Below are positions 46,108-54,956 of a stretch of DNA of 64,000 bases, piece by piece; position 1 is the first letter of the stretch; each line of letters starts with the position of its first letter. A program made the position numbers and the translations under genes. This DNA is from Proteobacteria bacterium UBA981 (GTDB taxonomy: Bacteria; Pseudomonadota; Gammaproteobacteria; Ga0077536), in NCBI GenBank assembly GCA_002292285.1, contig DBBP01000004.1, positions 65,235 through 129,234 on the forward strand, written 5' to 3'. The notes beneath the pieces are model-generated. The model had not been told where the DNA came from. It saw nothing but the letters and a program-made list of their open reading frames with translations, and searched no databases.

Positions 46108-46224
46108 CCGAATTATCGCTGCAAGAGTGTTGGAAGAAGTTTTGATTATCGCTATGAAAACGGGTCAAGCAGGCACCGCATTGGCACTTCGAATCTACTG
46201 CTGTACCGCTGAGCGTAGTGAGCG

Positions 46225-47106
46225 ATGCTCGTGCCTCGCGCTGCGGCCCTGCTGCGCAGATGTCTTTCGCGCCGGGGGCTGCGGGCTATGCGGCTGATAG
46301 CGACCTATCTTTACTACCCATTCGCGCTCGTGCTCAGTGTGTTGGTCATAATCAATGCAGCGGACGCTGACCGCCTGATGCAATTGGCAGCAGAAATGCA
46401 GTCTCTCAGCGGTAGCACGCGCATGGCCTGGGTGTCGCTGCTCGAACGACTGAGTTTTTCGTGGTACTCAGGTGCTACTGAGTTGGCTGATGGGTACGCT
46501 CAAATTGCCGCCGAGGCGGCTCGCGCCGAGAAATACTGGATGCTCGCTGGCGTTGCCTTCAGCGCTGCGACGCTCGGACAAATTTTGTTTATTTATCTGT
46601 CCAGGCCGCACGATCATGCCGTATTTGCCTGGCATCTGAATCTGATAGCGCTGGCGGCCTTTGTTGTCGGTGTGTGGACGCCGATGCTGACAGTCATCGC
46701 GCACGCCGAAGTGCCGGTGCTCGGCGACGTCGTACTGCGTTACGACAGCAAAAGTATTTTTTCGACCGTTGCTGGTTTGCTCGCCAGCGCGAATTGGTTA
46801 TTAGCAGCGTTGATCGGCCTGTTCAGTATCGCCTTACCTGTGACGAAAATGATCCTCATCGCGGTCATTTTGGTACCCCGCGGCGAGGCTCTGCGCACGC
46901 GCGGCTTGGCGCTGTTACACGCAGTGGGAAAATGGTCGATGGCCGACGTCTTCGTTGTCGCGGTTCTGGTTGCATTCCTTGCTCTGAACAAAGACGCATT
47001 CAGCAGTGCACAAACAGGCCCCGGGTTGTATTTCTTTAGTGCCTATTGCGTTCTCTCGATGTGGGCGGCACAACGCGCGTCGAAAACCATAACTGAGCCA
47101 CCGTAG
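46225..47106 (+). CDS. PqiA-like inner-membrane protein (single PqiA domain)
   Basis: 293 aa (272 if the ATG at 46288, directly before the first helix, is used). Four or so membrane helices: LYYPFALVLSVLVIINA, MLAGVAFSAATLGQILFIYL, NLIALAAFVVGVWTPMLTVI and LLAALIGLFSIALPVTKMIL. The PqiA pattern SIALPVTKM and GKWSMADVFVVAVLVAF is clear. E. coli PqiA has two such units; this has one, as in the YebS/PqiA single-domain relatives. Family members work with MCE proteins in lipid traffic to the outer membrane, but no MCE gene is adjacent. Confidence 0.85.
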   Translation: MLVPRAAALLRRCLSRRGLRAMRLIATYLYYPFALVLSVLVIINAADADRLMQLAAEMQSLSGSTRMAWVSLLERLSFSWYSGATELADGYAQIAAEAARAEKYWMLAGVAFSAATLGQILFIYLSRPHDHAVFAWHLNLIALAAFVVGVWTPMLTVIAHAEVPVLGDVVLRYDSKSIFSTVAGLLASANWLLAALIGLFSIALPVTKMILIAVILVPRGEALRTRGLALLHAVGKWSMADVFVVAVLVAFLALNKDAFSSAQTGPGLYFFSAYCVLSMWAAQRASKTITEPP

Positions 47107-47178
47107 CCCTCATCTTGCGTTAGTCAGCCGAGGTCGGATGCCGACACGGGCATACGCTGGATGGTACAAGTCGTAGAA

Positions 47179-48138
47179 TTATTCAAGAATAAAGTTGCCG
47201 AACGCGCGACTGCCATCGCCTGTCGCGATTTCGCCGATGACTTGCAGCGAATCAACGTCAATCACGCTGACGCTGTCGGAAAACCAATTCGCAACATAAA
47301 CCCGGCGCGCGTTGACATGCAGATCAATGCCTTCCGGCGAGTCGCCGACCTCGATGGTGGCAATTTCTTCGTGCTCCTCGAGATCGATGACCGAAACTGT
47401 GCCGTCCTGGTAATTGGTGACGAACAAGCGCCCGCGCAGCGGTTCTTCCACAATCGCATAGGGCTTGGCGCCCACCGCAATATTCATGACCGGCTGCATA
47501 CCAATCAGATCGATAACTGTAATATCGTGGCTCTGGACGTTCGCGCTAAATGCCTGGCGACCATTGGCGCTGACGGTAATACCAAACGGCGCTCTGCCAA
47601 CGTCGATTCGCGCAACGGTAATCCCGTTGACGACGTTGATCACCCAGACTTGGTCGGAATCGCGATTCGCCACCAGCAGGTGTTGCCCATCCGGTGTCAA
47701 GGCGAGCCCCGCCGGCGCTTTTCCGGTTTTATACTGGCCGCGCAGACCACCGCTCAGTGCGTCATAAATACGCACAACGTTGTCGAACCAATCTGCGACA
47801 TAAACGCGCCCTGTGTGTCGGTCACTCGCAATTCCGAGTGGCGCAGAACCGCTAGGAATCGCACGTGCGACGGTCAGACTATCGGCGTCAATAAGCGTTA
47901 ATTCACGGCTTTTGGCACTCGTCACATAGGCCATGCGTCTGCGCGAATCAACGGCGACTCCTGCCGGGTCAGTCCCCACTGGAATTGTCTTAACCACCGA
48001 GCCGTCGGTCAGCGAAATCACCGAGACTGTGTTGTCGCCCTGATTGGTGATAAAGGCTAGCGGGCCATTGACTTCCGCAGCGCCAAGGTCGCAGGCGCTG
48101 CAGACCAAAACACACATAAAGAGCTGCCGGAGGGTCAT
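47179..48138 (-). CDS. exported YVTN/YncE-type beta-propeller protein
   Basis: 319 aa starting with a signal peptide (MTLRQLFMCVLVCSACDLGA). About seven repeats of the YVTN type follow (AFITNQGDNTVSVISLTDGS; VYVADWFDNVVRIYDALSG; LFVTNYQDGTVSVIDLEEH). It is periplasmic. The start at 48138 was preferred because it begins the signal peptide; a longer start overlaps the upstream gene. It lies 19 nt downstream of an MxaD-like SRPBCC gene. Such propellers accompany PQQ-dependent alcohol dehydrogenase systems in other bacteria, but no dehydrogenase is encoded here. Confidence 0.9.
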   Translation of the reverse strand: MTLRQLFMCVLVCSACDLGAAEVNGPLAFITNQGDNTVSVISLTDGSVVKTIPVGTDPAGVAVDSRRRMAYVTSAKSRELTLIDADSLTVARAIPSGSAPLGIASDRHTGRVYVADWFDNVVRIYDALSGGLRGQYKTGKAPAGLALTPDGQHLLVANRDSDQVWVINVVNGITVARIDVGRAPFGITVSANGRQAFSANVQSHDITVIDLIGMQPVMNIAVGAKPYAIVEEPLRGRLFVTNYQDGTVSVIDLEEHEEIATIEVGDSPEGIDLHVNARRVYVANWFSDSVSVIDVDSLQVIGEIATGDGSRAFGNFILE

Positions 48139-48157
48139 GGCCAATCTGGTCGCTGAC

Positions 48158-48694
48158 TTACTTTTGTTCTGCAAGTTGTTTGATGCTCTCAAGCCCACCG
48201 CGATAAGTCGCCGTCACCGCACTGTGCGCAGCCTCATCGTTCAGCTCGGTCGGTGGATTATTATTCGGATAGCCACGATAAAACCCACCGCGCCATTCGA
48301 CCACCGACGTATTGTCGCCGGCGTCCATCACGGTGAGGAATGCAGAATAGGTTGTCACTGGCAGGACTTTATTGTCAGTTTTGGAAATTTTGTACTTATA
48401 CGACATCTTTTCACCGTCGTACTTCAACAGTGCCTCATGAATTTGCGGTCCGTCCGCAGCGCCGACCGTTAGTACGCGCGTGGCGCCGACTTCTTCGCCG
48501 CCGCTACCCTCACATTTGAATACACCGGGATGCCAGATCTCGATGGAGCAAAAGCCCTGGATCAATGCCCACACTTGCGCAGCCGGGGCGTTGACCGCAA
48601 TTGTTTCTGTGACTTTCTGGCGGCTTGGGCCATGTGCCTGAGCCGGAACGGCAAGGAGCATGATTGCAACAAGGGGTAAGGTGAAACGAGTCAT
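48158..48694 (-). CDS. periplasmic SRPBCC-domain protein (MxaD/polyketide-cyclase-like)
   Basis: 178 aa. Signal peptide (FTLPLVAIMLLAVPAQAHG), then a START-like SRPBCC fold (KVTETIAVNAPAAQVWALIQ; WHPGVFKCEGSGGEEVGATR; VVEWRGGFYRGY). Exported SRPBCC proteins of this type resemble MxaD of methanol dehydrogenase loci, which helps electron transfer to cytochrome cL. It is in an operon with the beta-propeller gene. The role here is inferred; the real partner may lie elsewhere. Confidence 0.85.
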   Translation of the reverse strand: MTRFTLPLVAIMLLAVPAQAHGPSRQKVTETIAVNAPAAQVWALIQGFCSIEIWHPGVFKCEGSGGEEVGATRVLTVGAADGPQIHEALLKYDGEKMSYKYKISKTDNKVLPVTTYSAFLTVMDAGDNTSVVEWRGGFYRGYPNNNPPTELNDEAAHSAVTATYRGGLESIKQLAEQK

Positions 48695-48866
48695 CCAATT
48701 TCTCCGCAGCGAGTAAACCGTCTGGCTGCTGAGGAGCAGGGACGAAGGCAGACGCCATGTTAATCGCTAGCGGGCGGACGGCCAATATGAACGACTGGTT
48801 TAACGAGTACTATTTTCCTCGCACGATCCGCATGATCGGGCGCAACGAATAACAGGCAGAACGAAG

Positions 48867-49337
48867 ATGACGGAAGTAAAAGTGCTTCAATCTCGATTGC
48901 AGCGACGGCCGTTGGTAGCCCTTGCCATCGTATGCCTGCTCTGCATACCGCAGGCCGGCCTAGCTCAAGCGCGCGTTCTTGTGCAGCGCGAAGACGGCGT
49001 CAGCGTGTGGTTTAGTGTCGAACTGGCCCTGTCCGTGGAGCAAAGAACAGAGGGATTAATGCACCGGCAATCGTTGTCCGCGCGGCATGGTATGTGGTTC
49101 GATTTCGGCGCCGACAATGACGTTGTGATGTGGATGAAGAACACTTTGGTCGCTCTCGACATGCTGTTTGTCGAAGCCGATGGCACCTTGGCCAGGGTCC
49201 ATTCCAATACAGTGCCGTTTTCCGAAACGTTATTGCGGTCCGGGCGCCCGGTGCGATTCGTTCTGGAACTAAACGCAGGTGACGTTGATCGATATGCGCT
49301 CAAACCCGGCGACAAACTGCGCCTGGTGTCACCGTGA
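48867..49337 (+). CDS. DUF192 family exported protein
   Basis: 156 aa. A hydrophobic export signal (LVALAIVCLLCIPQAGLAQA) is followed by the DUF192 core: EQRTEGLMHRQSLSARHGMW, FDFGADNDVVMWMKNTLVAL and DMLFVEADG. The domain is a small beta barrel with unknown activity. The 3' end overlaps the convergent IalB-like gene by 9 nt, so the two transcripts are complementary at their ends. Confidence 0.9.
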   Translation: MTEVKVLQSRLQRRPLVALAIVCLLCIPQAGLAQARVLVQREDGVSVWFSVELALSVEQRTEGLMHRQSLSARHGMWFDFGADNDVVMWMKNTLVALDMLFVEADGTLARVHSNTVPFSETLLRSGRPVRFVLELNAGDVDRYALKPGDKLRLVSP

Positions 49338-49871
49338 TTGGGCGTTTCCGAGTACTTCTTGCAACGCTGCGAATGCAGCGCCGAAACCGGTTAACGACAA
49401 GGGCATGCGGATTGGGTGACGCTCACCGTCGAAGAAGGTGATCTCCAGATTACTGCCGTCGCGCAATTGATTCACAGTCGTTTCGCGCAGCTTCATACCT
49501 GCGCGACAGCCATCCGGTTCACACCGTTCGACCGGGAACTGGGCGATTTTCCCATCGTCGATTTGAATCATTACTCCGGGCGGTAATGAAATGCCTAACG
49601 GCAGACTTAACAGCACGGTCGCTTGCCCGTTATCAGGGGTCATTCCAACCGCGAACTGAAGCACCGTTTGTCCACCTGTTTTAAGGACCAGGTTCTGAAA
49701 CATGATGCAGGATGGGGCTTGCTCCGGTGCCGTGGTTTCACACCGAACCGTCCACGAGCCGTGATGTGTCTCGCTGACTTCAGATTGTGCCGGGCTGGAA
49801 AACAGGCACAGTAGTATTGAGCTCACGAGTGCTGGGAGGTTGAGAATTGTGGGCGTACGTACACTCATCAT
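49329..49871 (-). CDS. invasion-associated locus B (IalB) family exported protein
   Basis: 180 aa. Signal peptide (ALVSSILLCLFSSPAQS), then the IalB domain: HGSWTVRCETTAPEQAPSCI, MFQNLVL, and LPLGISLPPGVMIQIDD with paired Cys (CEPDGC). Despite the name, the family is widespread in non-pathogens and its molecular role is unclear. Convergent with the DUF192 gene; 12 nt upstream of it ends the divergent-side gene trmO, same strand. Confidence 0.88.
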   Translation of the reverse strand: MMSVRTPTILNLPALVSSILLCLFSSPAQSEVSETHHGSWTVRCETTAPEQAPSCIMFQNLVLKTGGQTVLQFAVGMTPDNGQATVLLSLPLGISLPPGVMIQIDDGKIAQFPVERCEPDGCRAGMKLRETTVNQLRDGSNLEITFFDGERHPIRMPLSLTGFGAAFAALQEVLGNAQSR

Positions 49872-49883
49872 GGCAACTACACT

Positions 49884-50360
49884 TCAAGGTTCATCCTGCG
49901 ACGTCGCCAGCGCCCGTTTGCGAAACCAATCCGGAACGCGAGGTTCATCGACAATGTCGTAATGGTCGTAGGGTTTGATGTCCATGACCGGGGTCCCGTC
50001 GAATGCGTCGAGACGTTTCACGCGCAAGCGATGGCCGTCCACCCCTAACAGCTCTGTAACTGCCAGACCAATCGGGTTCGGATGATTGCGGCCGCGAGCT
50101 GCGAGCACGCCGGTCGGCGCGATCTTTTTGTCGCCGCGCGGATGATGGAGCAGCGATTCCGGTGGCGTGCTGCGGTCCATCCAGAACAGTACAAACACAT
50201 GCGAGTAGGCCTCAATTCCCTGTAAGGCTGGCACGAACTCAGCGAAGATTTCGACCTCCGAGCACAACTCACGGCGGCGCTTCGCGATGTCTTCGTCGGC
50301 CACCTCGCACCGTACGACCCCGATGGGTGAAAAAGTTATTGATTCGCGACTTTCGCTCAT
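49884..50360 (-). CDS. trmO: tRNA N6-threonylcarbamoyladenosine methyltransferase TrmO
   Basis: 158 aa. The TsaA/TrmO beta-barrel is evident: ITFSPIGVVRCEV, GIEAYSHVFVLFWMDRS, GVLAARGRNHPNPIGLAV and FDGTPVMDIKPYDHYDIVD. It uses SAM to N-methylate t6A37 of certain threonine tRNAs. The ATG at 50360 is preferred over a TTG 33 nt upstream. It lacks the C-terminal domain of E. coli TrmO, which is common in shorter homologues. Its gene is upstream of the ialB-like gene on the same strand. Confidence 0.88.
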   Translation of the reverse strand: MSESRESITFSPIGVVRCEVADEDIAKRRRELCSEVEIFAEFVPALQGIEAYSHVFVLFWMDRSTPPESLLHHPRGDKKIAPTGVLAARGRNHPNPIGLAVTELLGVDGHRLRVKRLDAFDGTPVMDIKPYDHYDIVDEPRVPDWFRKRALATSQDEP

Positions 50361-50627
50361 GCAAGTTCCAATGGGAATCGACGATGATCTCAATCCAGGC
50401 CGCGCCGCCGCGCGCTAGCAACTGCCCGGCCGGACGTGTTCGATTCCGGTCGGATCTTTTACCTGCACGACTATAGTGGAGCGGTCCCGGCGAAACTAGC
50501 GGCAGTTGCGCGAGTTTCAATACGCTGAAATGACCAGACGAAAGTTCCCCAATGCTGGAGCCTCATCATCTCTACCCGTACCGGACGTCGTTGGTCTTCG
50601 GCGACCTGACAGGCTAACCTCGGCGTT

Positions 50628-53600
50628 ATGTTGACTGGTACTTTCGACCCCGCAGTCGCCGATTGGTTCGCCGAGCGGTTCGACGCCCCAACAGCTTGCC
50701 AGCTGCGCGCCTGGTCTGCGCTCGCGCGTGGTTCGCATACCCTGGTAGCCGCGCCAACCGGCTCAGGTAAAACGCTTGCCGCTTTCCTGACCGCAATCAG
50801 TTCTCTCGCGGCCCAGGCTCGACGTGGACAACTGGGCGACCGCACCAGCATTCTCTACATATCGCCCTTGAAGGCGCTCAGCAACGACGTGCGAACAAAT
50901 CTCGAAGAACCGCTGGCCGCGATCCACGCCCGCCTGGCCGAAGAACTCGGCGACGTCCCCCCAATCACCACTGCCGTGCGGACGGGCGATACCCCGGCAT
51001 CTGCGCGTGTGCGCATGCGTAAATCGCCACCGAATATTCTCGTTACCACGCCAGAATCGCTTTATATCCTGCTCACCAGTGATAGCGGCCGCGACATGCT
51101 GCAATCTGTGACGACGGTTATTGTGGACGAGATTCACGCCCTCGTCGGGAATAAGCGAGGCGCTCACCTGGCCCTCAGCCTGGCGCGACTCGAGCGCCTG
51201 TGTACGACCTCCCCGTTACGCATCGGGCTATCGGCCACGCAGCGCCCGATCGAGCGCGTCGCGGAGTTCTTGTTAGGCGAGCCTTGCGATTCGGCGACCT
51301 GCGAAATTATCGATGAGGGCCACGTTCGCCAACGTGACATCCGCATTGAAATGCCACACTCACCGCTGGAAACAGTGCTTTCCGCAGAGGTCTCGGACGA
51401 ATTGCGCGCGCGCATGACGACCTTGATAAACGAACACGCAACGACCCTGATCTTCGTGAACACTCGGCGCATGGCTGAGCGACTCGCGCGCGCTTTAGCG
51501 GACAGGCTCGGAGAAGATGCGGTGTGCGCGCACCACGGCAGTATGTCGAAGGAAAGGCGCTTCGACGCCGAACGCCGCCTCAAGGCGGGCGACCTCAAAG
51601 CGCTGGTTGCCACTGCGTCGCTCGAGTTAGGGATCGATATTGGCGACGTCGACCTGGTGTGTCAGCTCGGAGCGACGCGCTCGCTCGCAATGCTGTTGCA
51701 GCGGGTGGGGCGTTCCGGCCATGCGGTTGGCGGATTGGCCAAAGGGCGATTGTTCCCGCAGACGCGCGACGAATTGCTCGAATGCATCACCCTGCTCGAC
51801 ATGCTGAGGCGAGATGAGTTGGACAGCATCGAGATCCCGCCCGGGCCTCTCGATGTATTAGCTCAGCAAATTGTTGCCGAGACGTCATGTGCGGACTACT
51901 CCTGTGACGAATTGTATGCGCTGTGTCGGCAGGCCTGGCCGTTTCGCGACCTGCAGCGCGCGGAATTCGACGAAGTGGTGCACATGCTGGCGGACGGTTT
52001 CAGTTTCGCGCGCGGCAGACGCTCGGCCTATCTGCATTTAGATGAGGTGAATGGCTCGGTGCGCGCGCGCCGTAATGCACGCCTGGTGGCTGTGACCTGT
52101 GGTGGCGCCATCCCGGACACCGCCGACTACGACGTTATCGCCGAACCAAGTGGGGAACTGGTTGGCACAGTCAACGAAGACTTCGCGATTGAAAGTCTGC
52201 CCGGCAATATTTTTCAACTTGGTAATACCTCTTGGCGCGTATTGCGCGTGGAAAGCAGCGGCGTGCGAGTTGAGGATGCGAGTGGCCAACCACCGAATAT
52301 GCCGTTTTGGCTTGGTGAGGCACCGGCTCGTTCCACTGAATTTTCCTATGCTGTGTCGCGTCTGCGCGAGGAGCTGGCCGACATTTGCGCGCAACCATCG
52401 AGTGCCCCGGCTCAGCTCGGAGCACATTTGCAGCGCATCGCGGGTGTCGGGGCAAGCGCGGCTCAGCAAGCCGCCGACTACGTCTATAGCGGCTACCGCG
52501 CACTCGGGGTTGTCCCAACCCAGGACACCCTCGTCATGGAGCGTTTTTTCGACGAGTCCGGGGGGATGCAGCTGGTAATTCATTCCCCCTACGGCAGTCG
52601 CATCAACAAAGCGTGGGGATTGGCGTTACGCAAGCGATTCTGCGGCACGTTTAATTTTGAGCTGCAGGCGGCTGCCGTCGAAGACGCGATTGTGATCTCA
52701 CTCGGCGAAGTGCACAGCTTTGAACTTGAACCAGTGTGGCGCTATTTGCATTCAAACAGCGTTCGCGATGTGCTCACCCAGGCTTTACTGGACGCGCCGA
52801 TGTTCAATGTGCGCTGGCGCTGGGTTGCAGGATGCGCGCTTGCGATTCAACGCTTTCGTAACGGCCGTAAAACGCCACCCCGCTTACTGCGTATGCAGGC
52901 CGAAGATCTCGTCGCCACCGTTTTCCCGGATCAGCTTGCCTGTGCCGAGAATCTCAGTGGCAGGCGAGATGTGCCCGATCATCCGCTGGTCACCCAGGCC
53001 GTTAATGACTGCCTGACCGATGCCATGGATATCGTCGGTTTGCAAAGATTGCTGGTCGAAATAGGTGCCGGTCGTAAAACGCTGATCGCGCGCGATCTGA
53101 CCGAACCGTCACCATTCGCGTTACAGGTTCTGAACGCCAACCCCTACGCCTTTCTTGACGATGCGCCGCTGGAAGAGCGCCGAACCCAGGCCGTTAGCAG
53201 TCGCCGCTGGCTTGACCCTGCGACAGCTCGCGACCTCGGTATGCTGGATCCGGAGGCGATCGTACGCGTGCGCGCCGAAGTCTGGCCAGCCCCCCGTGAT
53301 GCCGACGAACTTCACGAGGCGATTTTGTTGCTCGGCTTTGTCAGCGCAGGCGAAGTCGGCGAACTCGGTTCAGCCCCCGTCATCGAAACGTACCTGCGGA
53401 CGCTGTTCGAAACTGGCCGCGTCTGGCGGTTTGATTCGCCGTGCCCTGGCTGGTGCGCCACGGAACGGGGCGCAGAGCTGATGTCGATTTGGCCGCAGGG
53501 TCAGCACAAGGGGGCGGCCGCAGCAATGGCTTACGTCTGCTCCGGTGAGAAGTCTTTCGCCGAGGCACTCGAAGCTGTTGTACGGAGCCGTCTCGAGATG

Positions 53601-54956
53601 ACGGGGCCGACCGCACCGCGGGCGCTCGAAGCGCTGCTCGGACAGCCAGCCAATGCTATCGCTCAGGCCCTGACGGCGCTCGAACAGAGCGGGATTATCC
53701 TGCGCGGTGAATTCGCCGCCGACCTCGGTGCAGACCAGTGGTGCGATCGGCGCCTGCTGGCTCGTATTCATCGCTACACGCTCGGTCGCCTGCGCCAGGA
53801 AATCGAGCCAGTGTCCGGCGCGCTGTTCCTGCGCTTTCTATTTGACTGGCAACATCTGAATGTGGCGAGCAGAGTAGAAGGCCTGGAAGGGGTATACGGC
53901 ATCGTTGCACAGCTGTCCGGCTGGGAGGCTCCGGCGGCGACGTGGGAGACGAGTCTTCTTGCGCAACGCGTGCGCGCTTATCAGGGGAATTTGCTCGACG
54001 AACTCGTGCGGGCCGGGCGCTGTAGCTGGTTGCGACTGACGCCCAAGAAGGCTACTTTCGGACGCCAGTCCGGCACGCTGCGCAACACGCCTTTGGCCGT
54101 GATGCCGCGCGCTGACCTGCGTGCGTGGCTGGAACTAAGTGCGCCCTCAGACGCTGTGGTGCCTGGTGGCGTGGCGCAAGCTGTGCTCGCCCACATCGAA
54201 ACTTATGGCGCATCCTTTTTCGATGACATCGTCGCGGCCAGCGGGCTATTGCCGAGCCAGTGCGAGGCCGCGCTGGACGAACTCGCAGCAGCTGGTCTGG
54301 TCACCTGCGACAGCTTCGCCGGATTGCGTGCTTTGACGACGCCGGCGGCGCGCCGCAACGGTGCGGGACGACGCACGCGGCGCTCGACACAACCCGGTAT
54401 CGACGAAGCAGGACGTTGGGACAAGCTCAGAAGATCAGATCCCGAAACCGACGTCGAACACTATTCCGACGAGGCCTTACAGGCGGTCGCCGATACACTG
54501 TTACGACGCTATGGCGTGGTCTTCCGAGCGCTGCTTGAGCGCGAGACAGGTTTGCCGCCGTGGCGTTATCTTTTGTGGACCTTCCGTCGCATGGAAGCAG
54601 CCGGCGAGTTGCGCGGGGGGCGCTTCGTGGCGGGTCACTCGGGTGAGCAATTCGCACTACCCGAAGCCGTCAGCGCGTTGCGTGATCAGCGAAAGATCGA
54701 AGCTCAACAACACATCGTCGTCGTCAGTGCGACCGATCCGCTTAATCTGGTTGGGAGCATGGTTCCGGGTGAACGAATTGCGGCGCTGGGCGGGAACCAA
54801 GTCGCTTATCTGGACGGTGAGTTCGCCGGCATGCGCAGCGGTAACGATTTCCAGACCCGCGCGGGACTAGATGCGGCTGTGGCCGTAAAGGTGCGCACGG
54901 CACTTGTCGAACCTGGTGCGCGCAAACCCTTGGCTCGTCGTCGTCAATGGCGTTAA
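50628..54956 (+). CDS. lhr: Lhr-type large ATP-dependent helicase
   Basis: 1442 aa. N-terminal superfamily 2 helicase: motif I PTGSGKT, Ia YISPLKALSNDVR, motif II DEIH, motif III SATQRP, motif V TASLELGIDIGDVD, motif VI QRVGRSGHA. These are followed by the Lhr winged-helix and beta-sheet core (FQLGNTSWRVLRVESSGVRV) and a long C-terminal region of several hundred residues. The size matches the long bacterial Lhr form, where the C-terminal part is linked to uracil-DNA glycosylase activity in recent work on E. coli. It probably acts in DNA repair. Stands alone. Confidence 0.95.
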   Translation: MLTGTFDPAVADWFAERFDAPTACQLRAWSALARGSHTLVAAPTGSGKTLAAFLTAISSLAAQARRGQLGDRTSILYISPLKALSNDVRTNLEEPLAAIHARLAEELGDVPPITTAVRTGDTPASARVRMRKSPPNILVTTPESLYILLTSDSGRDMLQSVTTVIVDEIHALVGNKRGAHLALSLARLERLCTTSPLRIGLSATQRPIERVAEFLLGEPCDSATCEIIDEGHVRQRDIRIEMPHSPLETVLSAEVSDELRARMTTLINEHATTLIFVNTRRMAERLARALADRLGEDAVCAHHGSMSKERRFDAERRLKAGDLKALVATASLELGIDIGDVDLVCQLGATRSLAMLLQRVGRSGHAVGGLAKGRLFPQTRDELLECITLLDMLRRDELDSIEIPPGPLDVLAQQIVAETSCADYSCDELYALCRQAWPFRDLQRAEFDEVVHMLADGFSFARGRRSAYLHLDEVNGSVRARRNARLVAVTCGGAIPDTADYDVIAEPSGELVGTVNEDFAIESLPGNIFQLGNTSWRVLRVESSGVRVEDASGQPPNMPFWLGEAPARSTEFSYAVSRLREELADICAQPSSAPAQLGAHLQRIAGVGASAAQQAADYVYSGYRALGVVPTQDTLVMERFFDESGGMQLVIHSPYGSRINKAWGLALRKRFCGTFNFELQAAAVEDAIVISLGEVHSFELEPVWRYLHSNSVRDVLTQALLDAPMFNVRWRWVAGCALAIQRFRNGRKTPPRLLRMQAEDLVATVFPDQLACAENLSGRRDVPDHPLVTQAVNDCLTDAMDIVGLQRLLVEIGAGRKTLIARDLTEPSPFALQVLNANPYAFLDDAPLEERRTQAVSSRRWLDPATARDLGMLDPEAIVRVRAEVWPAPRDADELHEAILLLGFVSAGEVGELGSAPVIETYLRTLFETGRVWRFDSPCPGWCATERGAELMSIWPQGQHKGAAAAMAYVCSGEKSFAEALEAVVRSRLEMTGPTAPRALEALLGQPANAIAQALTALEQSGIILRGEFAADLGADQWCDRRLLARIHRYTLGRLRQEIEPVSGALFLRFLFDWQHLNVASRVEGLEGVYGIVAQLSGWEAPAATWETSLLAQRVRAYQGNLLDELVRAGRCSWLRLTPKKATFGRQSGTLRNTPLAVMPRADLRAWLELSAPSDAVVPGGVAQAVLAHIETYGASFFDDIVAASGLLPSQCEAALDELAAAGLVTCDSFAGLRALTTPAARRNGAGRRTRRSTQPGIDEAGRWDKLRRSDPETDVEHYSDEALQAVADTLLRRYGVVFRALLERETGLPPWRYLLWTFRRMEAAGELRGGRFVAGHSGEQFALPEAVSALRDQRKIEAQQHIVVVSATDPLNLVGSMVPGERIAALGGNQVAYLDGEFAGMRSGNDFQTRAGLDAAVAVKVRTALVEPGARKPLARRRQWR

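Noticed and set aside
47161..47901. Plus-strand open frame (246 codons) opposite the beta-propeller gene
   Set aside because: It mirrors the repeated propeller codons and has no ribosome site; the minus-strand protein has a signal peptide and clear repeats.
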